DNA from: S015-6 sp964384945
GTDB taxonomy: Bacteria > Desulfobacterota > DSWW01
Length of the DNA: 64,000 nucleotides
Direction: 5' to 3'
Assembly (NCBI GenBank): GCA_964384945.1
Contig: CAYLMK010000009.1
Coordinates: 1-64,000, forward strand
The notes beneath the pieces are model-generated. The model saw only the letters and a list, made by a program, of their open reading frames with translations. It was not told the DNA's origin and did no database searches. The number at the start of each line of letters is the position of its first letter. Positions within the stretch are counted from its first letter, which is position 1. Both the position numbers and the translations under genes were made by a program. Of the stretch, positions 42,051 to 50,249 are shown piece by piece.

Positions 42051-42992
42051 TCACACCCCGAAATGTTCCTGGGCGAAAGCGACACGCTCTTCCGGGGTTT
42101 TCAGATCCCGGTGACATCGCTCGACGGCCTGCAGCCGCGGATGCAGCCCCGCGCGGTTGGCAATCTGGATGGCAAGGCCGGGCCGGGCGTTCAGCTCCAG
42201 CAGCAGGGGTCCCCTGGTGCGATCCAGCACGATATCGACTCCCTGGTAACCCAGTCCCGTCAGATCGAAACATCGGGCCGCAAGCTTCAGCAATTCGGTC
42301 CACCCGGGGATCAGGATTCCGGAAACCTTGTTGCCCGTGTCGGGATGCTCCTCCACCACCTCGCTGCGCCAGACGGCTGTGAGGGTCCTGCCGGCGGCGA
42401 TATCGACGCCCGCCCCCATCGCCCCCTGATGGAGGTTGGCCTTTCCCGCCGACATGCGGGTAGGGAGGCGAACCATGGACATCACGGGCACGCCCAGGAA
42501 GACGATCGTGCGAATGTCCGGCACGCCCAGGTAACTGACCCCCTCGAAAATCGGGTCGAATTGGACTCTGTACTCGATCAGGGCCTTGTCCGGCTGCCCC
42601 CCCAGGCTGTACATGCCGCTCAGGATGTTCAGAATGTGATGCTTGACTTCCGCCTCGCTCAGGAGGATTCCGTCGTGCCTGCGATAGAGTCTCTTCGTTC
42701 TGCCGGAGACGACCAGAATGCCCACACCGCCGCTGCCGCAGGAGGGTTTCACCACGAAGTCATCGTGTTCGCCGACCACCGACCTCAGCCGGCGGATCTG
42801 GTAGGGGATCTGGATCGCCCCATAGAGCTCCGGGACCGCAATGCCCGCTTCCTGGGCAAGCCGTTTGGTGCGCAGCTTGTCATCGACCAGGGGGTAGCGT
42901 ACGCGGGGATTGTACCGCAGTGTATAGGCCGCGTTGCGCCGGTTGATGCCCACGACCCCGGCTCTGCGAAGCCCTTTGGAAAAGAGGAACAT
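42051..42992 (-). CDS. alpha-L-glutamate ligase-like ATP-grasp protein (RimK-related)
   Basis: 313 residues from ATG 42992. ATP-grasp amidoligase of the RimK-related family (the 'alpha-L-glutamate ligase-like' group). Seen: INRRNAAYTLRYNPR near the N-terminus, DDKLRTKRLAQEAGI, FVVKPSCGSGGVGI (ATP lysine and loop), and the metal site LLELNARPGLAIQIAN. Such enzymes add glutamate-type residues to a protein or peptide. It is the third gene of a cassette with a 7TM inactive transglutaminase and a retropepsin-like protease, an association described computationally in amidoligase surveys (Iyer, Aravind and colleagues). Target unknown. Confidence 0.9.
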   Translation of the reverse strand: MFLFSKGLRRAGVVGINRRNAAYTLRYNPRVRYPLVDDKLRTKRLAQEAGIAVPELYGAIQIPYQIRRLRSVVGEHDDFVVKPSCGSGGVGILVVSGRTKRLYRRHDGILLSEAEVKHHILNILSGMYSLGGQPDKALIEYRVQFDPIFEGVSYLGVPDIRTIVFLGVPVMSMVRLPTRMSAGKANLHQGAMGAGVDIAAGRTLTAVWRSEVVEEHPDTGNKVSGILIPGWTELLKLAARCFDLTGLGYQGVDIVLDRTRGPLLLELNARPGLAIQIANRAGLHPRLQAVERCHRDLKTPEERVAFAQEHFGV

Positions 42993-43003
42993 GACGATTC
43001 CCG

Positions 43004-44542
43004 CTACCGGAAGCTCTTGAAACGAAACAGCTCGACGAACCTGTATCCTGTATACCGACCCAGGAGAAAGGTGCCGGCCAGCAGGAGCAGGAGAAGCTCC
43101 GGGAAGACAAATATCAGGTGTTCGACGTATTTGACGCTCATCACCAGATAGACGAGAGCGGCAACGAGCAGGCTGCCCAACCCTTCCTTCAGGGCTTCCC
43201 CCGCGCCTCTCTCCTCCCAGACAATCGACATTCTCTCGATCGTCATCGTCAGGATCACCATGGGGAACAAGGCGACGGACAGCCCGCGCTCCAGTCCCAG
43301 CTTGTGCGTGAGGATGCTGAGCGAGACCATCAGGAGGACGACCATGGTCAGCACGGAAGCCAACCGCGGAACCAGGAGCAGCTTGAGCCTTTCCAGATAG
43401 AAGCGGAAGGCCAGGCCGAGCCCGACGAGCAGCGAAAACAGGGCGATGCCCCACAGAAGCTGCGTTTCCCGAAAGGCCAGGGCGATCAGAACGGGCATGA
43501 AGGTTCCGAACGTACCGAGCCCCACGACGTTTCGGAAAACGACAACCAGAAACGCCCCCAGGGGAATGAGCAGCAGAACCCGGTAGACGGACTGCGTTTG
43601 AATGGGGAGCCGGAACAGGGAGAATTCGAGGAGCGCGGGGTTCTGAATGCGGGTTCGCTCGATGGCGGACTGTACCGCTTCCTCATGATTCACCGCCACG
43701 GACAGGGTCACGCGGAACTCCTGGCCTCCCTGCACCTTCACCAAGGGCACGGGTCCCCTCCACCAGGCCAGCCAGCCGTCGGGGATCCCCTCCCCGTTCG
43801 TGGCGAGACTGTAGGCCCGCCATCCCCCTCTGTCGTAGACCTCCAGCCAGTGGCGGATCGGTGCGTTGCGGTTGTCCGCTTCCAGGAGGATTCCGTGCAC
43901 CGATCGAGCCGGCACTCTGGCCTGGGCCAGCATCCGAACGGCGGTCTCGATCCGCGTCTCGGCCGAAGGGTCCCTGCCGAGCAGGAGACGAACGTTCTCG
44001 TCGGGCGGTTCCTTCTTCAGGCGCTGCAGGAGCTCGATCACGAAGCTGTCCAGGTCGGCGGACTGCTCTCGAATGCTCAGAATCATCGATTCGGCCGCCT
44101 CCAGCAAGGAGCCCTCGAGCTCGGAGGGCACGATTCTCGGCTCCTTCTCGGTTTCGAGCCACTCCTTGTCTTCCAGAATCCGAACCACGGCCCGGTAATA
44201 GAGCCCTTGCCGGCCCTCCGCCTTGCGTGTGTACCACGTGGCCAGCCGGTTCTCCCCCGTCTGCTTCGTGGTCAGGCCGTATCCCCTGGATATGAAGCTT
44301 TCGTTCACGACCGAAAACCGGGGGGTGCTGCCGGGGAGGAACAAATGAACCTTGGCGGACTTGCCTCTTGCCGTGAAGGTTACGCGGGCCTCGACCTGCC
44401 ACACGGACTCCTGGGCGTCCGGAATCATGGGAAAGCGCAGGACCACGGCCTTGTAAATGAACAGCCCCGAACCGACGGCTCCGAGGAGGAGACAGAGCAA
44501 ATACAGGTGCAACCTGTTCAAGGCATTGGGGCTCCGACACAA
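43004..44542 (-). CDS. inactive transglutaminase-like protein with 7TM C-terminal domain
   Basis: About 512 residues from a TTG at 44542 that overlaps the protease gene by 25 bp; start uncertain, but the first membrane segment (LYLLCLLLGAVGSGLFIYKAVV) must be included. One N-terminal anchor, a ~250-residue extracytoplasmic domain resembling transglutaminase-like folds without an evident catalytic Cys-His-Asp set (RSVHGILLEADNRNAPIRHWLEVYD), then about seven membrane segments. This matches the Transglut_i_TM/7TM_transglut pair of domains. Its gene order with the RimK-like ligase and retropepsin suggests a membrane receptor or scaffold for peptide modification. Confidence 0.88.
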   Translation of the reverse strand: MCRSPNALNRLHLYLLCLLLGAVGSGLFIYKAVVLRFPMIPDAQESVWQVEARVTFTARGKSAKVHLFLPGSTPRFSVVNESFISRGYGLTTKQTGENRLATWYTRKAEGRQGLYYRAVVRILEDKEWLETEKEPRIVPSELEGSLLEAAESMILSIREQSADLDSFVIELLQRLKKEPPDENVRLLLGRDPSAETRIETAVRMLAQARVPARSVHGILLEADNRNAPIRHWLEVYDRGGWRAYSLATNGEGIPDGWLAWWRGPVPLVKVQGGQEFRVTLSVAVNHEEAVQSAIERTRIQNPALLEFSLFRLPIQTQSVYRVLLLIPLGAFLVVVFRNVVGLGTFGTFMPVLIALAFRETQLLWGIALFSLLVGLGLAFRFYLERLKLLLVPRLASVLTMVVLLMVSLSILTHKLGLERGLSVALFPMVILTMTIERMSIVWEERGAGEALKEGLGSLLVAALVYLVMSVKYVEHLIFVFPELLLLLLAGTFLLGRYTGYRFVELFRFKSFR

Positions 44543-45030
44543 GCGGGTTCCATGGTGTACTTCAATTCAGGGTCGACGATCATGTGACCCATCAAGTAAC
44601 TCCTGCCTACCAGCAACGCATAATTGAAGCCTGTCCGATCGACGAGATTGACCTCGACCTCACGGTACTGCCTTCCCATGCAAATGCCCAGCAGGATGAC
44701 CGGCCGCCTCTCCACGACCCGGCTCTGCTTCTTCATCTTGGCCTCGCGAAGGACCTTCTTCACGATTGTGGTTTCTTCCCCCCGGTGATTCTTCAGGGTG
44801 AACCGGACCCAGGTCGTATCTCCCTCCGAGAATTTGCTCATCTTCGGGGCATGGAGGGAACAGATATTGGCCCCGGTGTCGAGCTTCGCACGCAGCAACA
44901 GATCGCCCGGATAAATCCGGACGTGCTCGACCCGGCCGACGATGTCTTTGCCTTCCTTCTCGTCGGCGCGGGCTGAAAATCCGAGGAGCGTAACGAGCAG
45001 GAGGGTCAGCCACAGCCTGGTAATGTTCAT
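44518..45030 (-). CDS. retropepsin-like aspartic protease (RimB/ATP-dependent zinc protease family)
   Basis: 170 residues. Signal peptide (LWLTLLLVTLLGFSARA), then a compact retropepsin-like domain with the active-site D-T-G-A in KLDTGANICSLHA and a flap-like GRSYLMGHMIVD segment; the family was formerly called ATP-dependent zinc protease (PF05618). ATG at 45030 with GGGAGGT upstream. First gene of the amidoligase cassette: protease, 7TM protein, ligase. Exported, so it may remove or process the modification in the periplasm (inference). Confidence 0.88.
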   Translation of the reverse strand: MNITRLWLTLLLVTLLGFSARADEKEGKDIVGRVEHVRIYPGDLLLRAKLDTGANICSLHAPKMSKFSEGDTTWVRFTLKNHRGEETTIVKKVLREAKMKKQSRVVERRPVILLGICMGRQYREVEVNLVDRTGFNYALLVGRSYLMGHMIVDPELKYTMEPACVGAPMP

Positions 45031-45550
45031 TACGTTCCGGACCTCCCTGGCACCGATGAAGAATCCTTGCTGAAGATCGCAGCACCCCCAGGATCTCCCG
45101 AAACGGCCTGCTTGCATCAGGCCTTTGTATCAGAAGTGGGCATCGGCTGCAACGGGTAAGGGCCCCCCTCTGGCGGCCCCCCGCGCAAGCAACCCCGCCG
45201 AAGACAGCCGCTTCCATCCTCTGAAATCCGGACCGATCCCTCAAAGGCCTGACCGGCCGCCTCCGGTCCCCACAATTTGTATAAGCATGTTTTGTTATTA
45301 TGAAGGCAAGGCGGGCCTCGCCTCGCGCGGTCGAGCCGGCTTCTTGTCGCGGCACGGAAGGCCTCCGTCCTGCGCGCGGTCGAGCCGGCCGTCCAAGCGT
45401 TGTACATCGGCACCCGGCCTCACGGCCGCACCTGTCGGTTGCCAGTTCCCGCTCTTTCGGTTATAGAACCTTCCATGCGAACCTGCCGGCGGCTCCCAGG
45501 TTGCAGGCGGGCCTTCCCGCAGGGAGAAGACGGCACGCAGCGAGGTCGAT
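45031..45550. other. divergent control region between protease cassette and NtrC-type gene
   Basis: About 520 bases with no supported gene. It contains an AT-rich island at 45275-45305 (likely promoter for one of the divergent units; hexamers too ambiguous to assign) and a 17-bp direct repeat described separately. Open frames on the + strand are proline/arginine-rich and unconvincing. Confidence 0.45.
45324..45389. repeat. 17-bp direct repeat CGCGCGGTCGAGCCGGC (two copies)
   Basis: Copies at 45324-45340 and 45373-45389, start-to-start 49 bp, in the non-coding region upstream of the NtrC-type gene. Could be a regulator site or simple duplication. Confidence 0.5.
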
Positions 45551-46975
45551 ATGCGCTACATCCTCATCGCAGCCCACAACCGGGGAGCATGCAACGCGAT
45601 TCAGGAGTGTTTCGGCTCCGAGGATGCGGTGGACGTGGTTTCGGACAGGGAGAGATGTCTGGAGCTTTTTCGCAAAAGACGCTACGACTTCCTGTTCATC
45701 GATGTGGACCTCCTCGGAGCCACGCTCTCCGTGAAGGAGTGCAGCATAGCCATCCACCCCTTCCAGGTGGCTTTTCCCACCTCCCCCATCATCGTCATGT
45801 CCTGCCCGGAGAAGATCCGGGAGGCGGTGATGGCGGTCAAGGCCGGGGCGCACAACTATCTGACCTACCCGATCAACCCCGCGGAGGTCGAGTACGTAAC
45901 GCAAAGCCTTTACGAATCCCAGCGGATGGAGTCGGAACTCCACTATTTGCGCAGCATGGTCTGGAAGAGCGACTCTTTCGAGATCACGCAGACCCGCAGT
46001 CCCCTCATGCAGAAGGTCTTCGACAAGATCGCCTCCGTGTCGGCGACCCGGAGCACGGTACTGTTGTGGGGCGAAACAGGAACGGGCAAGGACGTTCTGG
46101 CCAGACTGCTTCATCGAAACAGTCGCCGCCGGGACAAGCCCTTTATCCCGGTCCACTGCGGCGCGATCCCGGATACCCTGCTGGAGAGCGAGCTTTTCGG
46201 ACATGAAAAGGGGGCGTTCACCGGCGCCCACAGGAGAAAGCTGGGGAAGTTCGAGATCGCCCACGAAGGGACGATCTTCCTCGATGAGATCGGGACCATC
46301 ACGCCTCCCGCCCAGATCCGGCTGCTGAGGGTGCTTCAGGACAGGACCTTCCATCGCGTCGGAGGCGAACAGCCCGTCGAAGTGGATGTGCGGGTCATCG
46401 CGGCGACCAACATCGACGTCGAGAAGATGGTTCGCGCAGGCAGCTTCCGGAGCGATCTCTACTACCGGCTCAGCGTTTTTCCGATCGAGGTTCCTCCCCT
46501 TCGGGAAAGGCGGGAAGACATCCCTCTGTTTGCGGAGGCCTTCCTGGACAGGCTGAATACCTCCTACGGAAAGGGGATTCTCGATATCCATCCCGAGGCG
46601 ATGGAGGCATTGCTGAGTTATTCATGGCCGGGCAACATCCGGGAACTGGAGAACCTCCTGGAGCGGGGATACATCCTCGAGAGGACAGCCATGATAACCC
46701 CCGAGAGCCTGCCCATGGAGTTGTTGAACTCCCCCAGCCCTCATGCGAGGGTCGAGGTCGATGTTACGATCCCCCTGGCGGAGGTCAGAAGACGGGGCGC
46801 GGATGACATCGAGCGGCAGTACCTGAAAGAGCTGCTTGCCGTGCACAAGGGGCGTATCAAGACCACCGCGACCGCCGCGGGGATCACCCCCCGACAGCTC
46901 CACAAACTGATGAAAAAACACGACATCCGCAAGGAGGATTTCAAGACATCCCACCCGAGAAGGAGCCGACCATGA
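45551..46975 (+). CDS. sigma-54-dependent response regulator (NtrC family)
   Basis: 474 residues. Receiver domain (1-~120; probable phosphoacceptor D51 in FLFIDVDLLG), AAA+ domain (~145-385) with Walker A GETGTGKD (174), the sigma-54-contacting GAFTGA (221-226) and LDEIG, and a C-terminal Fis-type helix-turn-helix (AAGITPRQLHKLMKKHDI). GAGG ribosome binding site. No sensor kinase is adjacent. It diverges from the amidoligase cassette. As the only enhancer-binding protein in the window it is a candidate activator of the sigma-54 promoters at 13769 and 39272, but this is only a proximity argument. Confidence 0.93.
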   Translation: MRYILIAAHNRGACNAIQECFGSEDAVDVVSDRERCLELFRKRRYDFLFIDVDLLGATLSVKECSIAIHPFQVAFPTSPIIVMSCPEKIREAVMAVKAGAHNYLTYPINPAEVEYVTQSLYESQRMESELHYLRSMVWKSDSFEITQTRSPLMQKVFDKIASVSATRSTVLLWGETGTGKDVLARLLHRNSRRRDKPFIPVHCGAIPDTLLESELFGHEKGAFTGAHRRKLGKFEIAHEGTIFLDEIGTITPPAQIRLLRVLQDRTFHRVGGEQPVEVDVRVIAATNIDVEKMVRAGSFRSDLYYRLSVFPIEVPPLRERREDIPLFAEAFLDRLNTSYGKGILDIHPEAMEALLSYSWPGNIRELENLLERGYILERTAMITPESLPMELLNSPSPHARVEVDVTIPLAEVRRRGADDIERQYLKELLAVHKGRIKTTATAAGITPRQLHKLMKKHDIRKEDFKTSHPRRSRP

Positions 46976-47338
46976 AAAGGCCTTTCGCCCGGATCCCGCC
47001 GCTGATCCCGACCTTGTTGCTCGGCCCGGCGTTGACCCTTCCATAGCGCCGTGCCAGCCCCCCGAGCGGATGCATGTTCCGCTCCCCTCATGGATGACAT
47101 GGGATGGGGCGACCGGCGTTGTTTCGGCGGGCGCGAGACCGGCGGAATCGCCGAGAAGGCGACCGTGGAGAGGGCGGACAAGGCCTGTGCCTTTCACTTG
47201 TACGTGGACCCGCGGGAGCGGAGGCCCATGGTGATCCGGAAGACCTGGCTCGCCCCGATCCTGGGGAAAATCCGGGTCGAGCACCTGGCCACGTTCCAGG
47301 ACTACCCTGCCAAGAAGCCGGTGGTGGAGCGTCGCTAG
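46972..47338 (+). pseudogene. collapsed arylsulfatase gene remnant
   Basis: Three sulfatase pieces lie in under 370 bases. First is a signal-peptide-like ORF from 46972 (MKRPFARIPPLIPTLLLG, 24 codons then stop). Then, in another frame, comes DDMGWGDRRCFGG (from about 47090), close to the N-terminal DDMGWGD-x-x-CYGG metal-site motif of arylsulfatases. It is followed directly by AFHLYVDPRERRP, RKTWLAPILGKIRVEHLATF and QDYP, which resemble sulfatase C-termini. The central ~400 residues, including the Cys/Ser formylglycine site, are missing. I read it as an intact gene lost by an internal deletion plus a frameshift. Confidence 0.65.
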
Positions 47339-47416
47339 ATAGCAAGGGCGCCCGAACCCCGTCGGGATATTCCGACCGGCAAGGCCGGGCAACGCATTGT
47401 TGTTCTCTTTTATAAA

Positions 47417-47439
47417 CATCCTTTTTGATCTAAAGGATG
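47417..47439. repeat. hairpin CATCCTTT-N7-AAAGGATG
   Basis: An 8-bp perfect inverted repeat with a seven-base loop in an AT-rich spot 87 bases upstream of the GGDEF gene. It may be a terminator for the decayed sulfatase gene or an operator. Confidence 0.45.
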
Positions 47440-47525
47440 GGCCCGGTTCGTCCGATGGGTAGAGAAACGGGGAGGGATCGCACCTGTTCCCCGGGTTTTC
47501 CGACGCTGGAGAGAACAAACCACCC

Positions 47526-48827
47526 ATGGGCGGCTGCGGGATTTCCATCCTTGTCATCGGCGAGCAGGAACACGGCGATTCGGTCATCTCCGAGGCCCTG
47601 CGACGCAAAGGGCATCGGCTCAAGACCTTTGAGAACGCCAATGCAGCCCTCCGGGCGGTCGAAGAGGAGGCCTTCGGCCTCGTTCTTTTCAACATCGGCG
47701 AGCCCAAGGCGGCAGATTTCGAGATCGTGGCCAGGCTGCGGCTCCGTTACGGATTCGAGGACTTGCCCATCGTGGTGGTCACGGACCGCGCCGACAGAAA
47801 CTTTATCGTCAGAATGCTCGAGATCGGGGCGAACGACTACATCCTCAGGCCCTTGAGCACGTCGATCTCCCTGAGCCGGATCGAGAACCAGTTGCGGATC
47901 CGCCAGGCCGTCCAGGCCCTGCAGCAGGACCGGAAGAAGGTACGGGAGGCCCTCTGCGCCATCCCGGATTTCATCTTCCGCGTCGACCGCGAAGGGAGGA
48001 TTCTCGACCTGAGCGCCGGCACCCGCGCAGGCCGGATCCAGGTTTCTCCCTGCATGGTGGGCAGGCACGTCTCCTCTGCACTCCCGGTTGAGATCGGGGA
48101 GACAGTGAGGGCCTTTCTTGATAAGGGTTTGGAGGCGGGATCCATCGAGGTGCTCCGCTCTCCCCTGGTTGGGACGGGCGAGGAGGTGTTCGCCGAGATA
48201 CGCCTGGTTTCGTGCCATGACCGCCAGGCCATCTGTATCGTCCGCGACGTGACCGAGCAGCACAAGATCGAGTCCGAGCTTCAGGAACTGGCGAAGACCG
48301 ACACGCTGACCCAGATCTCGAACCGCCGGCACTTCGACGAACTCTTTGCCAGGGAGTGGCTCCGGCAGGCGAGGGCGAACCGCTCGATGGCCCTGCTCGT
48401 GGCGGACATCGACCATTTCAAGGCTTACAACGACACGCTCGGACACCCCCAGGGCGACCTCTGCCTCGTGAAGGTCGCCAGGTGTCTCCAGGATGCGATC
48501 TTCCGCCCGGGCGATTTCGTGACCCGGTACGGAGGAGAGGAGTTCGCCGTCATCCTGACCGAAACGGACCTTTCCGGGGCCCTGCTCGTGGCCGAGAGAA
48601 TCCGGGAAGCGGTCGAAAAACTCAAGCTCCACCATCCCTCCTCCCCGACGGGCCCGTTCGTCACGGTGAGCGTGGGGGCGGCCGCCTTGGTGCCCTCCCG
48701 CGATCGAAACCCGGAAACCCTGCTTCAGGCCGCGGACCAGGCCCTCTACGACGCGAAGGCCGGAGGGCGCAACCGGATTGCGGGCAGGAATCCGGAGCGG
48801 CATCTGCAGATCGCCTCGAACGGCTGA
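47526..48827 (+). CDS. diguanylate cyclase with pseudo-receiver, PAS and GGDEF domains
   Basis: 433 residues. REC-like domain (1-~125), PAS-like domain (~130-250, ending CIVRDVTEQHK), GGDEF domain (~260-425). The cyclase site is intact as RYGGEEF with an RxxD product-inhibition site (RPGD) five residues before it, so c-di-GMP synthesis is expected. In the receiver the phosphoacceptor position reads LVLFNIGEP, with Asn where Asp is normal, so this input domain is probably not phosphorylated. No membrane segment. Start at 47526 lacks a good RBS. Confidence 0.9.
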   Translation: MGGCGISILVIGEQEHGDSVISEALRRKGHRLKTFENANAALRAVEEEAFGLVLFNIGEPKAADFEIVARLRLRYGFEDLPIVVVTDRADRNFIVRMLEIGANDYILRPLSTSISLSRIENQLRIRQAVQALQQDRKKVREALCAIPDFIFRVDREGRILDLSAGTRAGRIQVSPCMVGRHVSSALPVEIGETVRAFLDKGLEAGSIEVLRSPLVGTGEEVFAEIRLVSCHDRQAICIVRDVTEQHKIESELQELAKTDTLTQISNRRHFDELFAREWLRQARANRSMALLVADIDHFKAYNDTLGHPQGDLCLVKVARCLQDAIFRPGDFVTRYGGEEFAVILTETDLSGALLVAERIREAVEKLKLHHPSSPTGPFVTVSVGAAALVPSRDRNPETLLQAADQALYDAKAGGRNRIAGRNPERHLQIASNG

Positions 48828-48917
48828 TCGCTGCGACCTTCCGCTGCGTTCGATATCCTGCGGGCCTCCCTTCCCCTCCCTTGACACCGCCCCCCGACGC
48901 GCCGCAGACTGGTCACC

Positions 48918-49577
48918 ATGCAAGCTGAATTTCGAACGGAGGCCCGGTCGGTTCCCTCGGTGCGGCCTTGGAACGGGGCGTTGCGCATGGCGGCTCGCTT
49001 CCCCGGAGAAGGAAGGACGGCAACGGCGGGCGGCCGATGCCTGCTCACGGCGTTCGCGGCGCTGCTCGCCCTGCTCGCGGCCGGACTCCTGTGGGATTTT
49101 TCGGTGCGGAAGAACTTTGATACGGTCGTTCCGGGCAGGATCTACCGGTCCGGCCAGCCCGGCAAGAGCCAGCTCGAACGTTGGATTCGGGATTACGGCC
49201 TCCAGGGGATCCTGACTCTTCGACACGGCCTTCCTTCTTACGAGAGGGAGCTTGCAGGGCTTTACGGGGTCAAGATCTTTCATGTTCCGTTCAGCGCGAA
49301 CAGCGGCCCCAGCGAGAAGGAGTGGGACGCGATCCGTGAGATCCTGACCGATGAGCAGAATCTTCCCCTGCTCCTTCACTGCCGGGGCGGCGGGGATCGA
49401 ACCGGGATCGTGACGGCCCTCTACCGGATCGAGGTGCAGGGTTGGCCCCTGGAGAAGGCCCTTCGGGAGATGAACCGCCGTTACCATTTATCGCTCCGTT
49501 ACCCGGCCCTGACCGAACAGCTTCGCGAGCGCTTCGGGGCCGGCCCGCATGAAACAGCCCCTCAACCGGTTCCGTAA
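48918..49577 (+). CDS. membrane-anchored cysteine phosphatase (DSP/PTP-like), copy 1
   Basis: 219 residues (an internal ATG at 48987 is a possible start). One membrane segment (LLTAFAALLALLAAGLLWDF) followed by a dual-specificity-type phosphatase domain with active site H-C-R-G-G-G-D-R-T-G and the upstream VVPGRIYRSGQP motif of bacterial tyrosine-phosphatase-like proteins. First of two paralogues next to a lipid-linked glycosyltransferase and the LPS permease genes. The substrate could be a phospholipid, inositol phosphate or lipid A phosphate rather than phosphotyrosine. Confidence 0.85.
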   Translation: MQAEFRTEARSVPSVRPWNGALRMAARFPGEGRTATAGGRCLLTAFAALLALLAAGLLWDFSVRKNFDTVVPGRIYRSGQPGKSQLERWIRDYGLQGILTLRHGLPSYERELAGLYGVKIFHVPFSANSGPSEKEWDAIREILTDEQNLPLLLHCRGGGDRTGIVTALYRIEVQGWPLEKALREMNRRYHLSLRYPALTEQLRERFGAGPHETAPQPVP

Positions 49578-49598
49578 GCCGGAAGCAGGCAGGACGAC

Positions 49599-50243
49599 AT
49601 GAACCCGACCCGCAACGGCAGCGCACGGCAGAGGAACTCCGCAGCGGCCTCGAACGATCGCCTGCCCGGCTCTGGGCTGGGTCCGCGCTCGGCGGTGCTC
49701 CTGACGTTTCTCCTTCTCGTGGCCGGGACCGGCGGATACCTGGGGTACCGGACCGCCATGGGCCGCTATGCGATCGTGGACCCCGGCCGCCTCTACCGCT
49801 CCGCCGAATGGGCCCCCTCCCGGCTCGTGGAAGAGTGCAGAAGGTTGGGAATCCGGACGGTCGTGGACTTCCGCGAAGACTCCTCCCTCGTGGACGCAGA
49901 GGCCGAGGCCCTGCGCGCGGCCGGTGTGACCCATGCCCGTCTGCCCACGGGCCAGGTGCCGCCGCCCGAGGTGGTCGAGGCCTTCCTGGACATCATGTCC
50001 CACGAGGAGAATCTCCCGGTCCTGATCCACTGCGAGCACGGAGTGGGCCGTACCGGCCTGCACGCTGCCCTCTACCGAATCGAGTTTCAGGGATGGTCCG
50101 GGTCGCGCGCAAGATGGGAGGCCATGCTGCTGGCAGGGTTCGACAGCTTTCAAAAAGGCACGGACAAGGCCCGCTTCCTGGAATCCTACGCCCCGCGACT
50201 CCGGCAGAAACGGGCCGTCGATTCTTCCACGCAATCCCGATAG
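49599..50243 (+). CDS. membrane-anchored cysteine phosphatase (DSP/PTP-like), copy 2
   Basis: 214 residues. Same plan as the preceding gene: membrane segment (VLLTFLLLVAGTGGYLGYRTA), IVDPGRLYRSAEW, general-acid/loop region VVDFREDSS, and the active site H-C-E-H-G-V-G-R-T-G. It starts 21 bp after copy 1 ends and is followed 6 bp later by the GT39-type gene, so all are one operon. The two active-site loops differ clearly (CRGGGDR versus CEHGVGR), which suggests different substrates. Confidence 0.87.
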   Translation: MNPTRNGSARQRNSAAASNDRLPGSGLGPRSAVLLTFLLLVAGTGGYLGYRTAMGRYAIVDPGRLYRSAEWAPSRLVEECRRLGIRTVVDFREDSSLVDAEAEALRAAGVTHARLPTGQVPPPEVVEAFLDIMSHEENLPVLIHCEHGVGRTGLHAALYRIEFQGWSGSRARWEAMLLAGFDSFQKGTDKARFLESYAPRLRQKRAVDSSTQSR

Positions 50244-50249
50244 GCTCCG

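Noticed and set aside
45324..45389. Two 17-bp repeats considered as a minimal CRISPR array
   Set aside because: Only two copies, GC-rich, no third unit and no cas gene.
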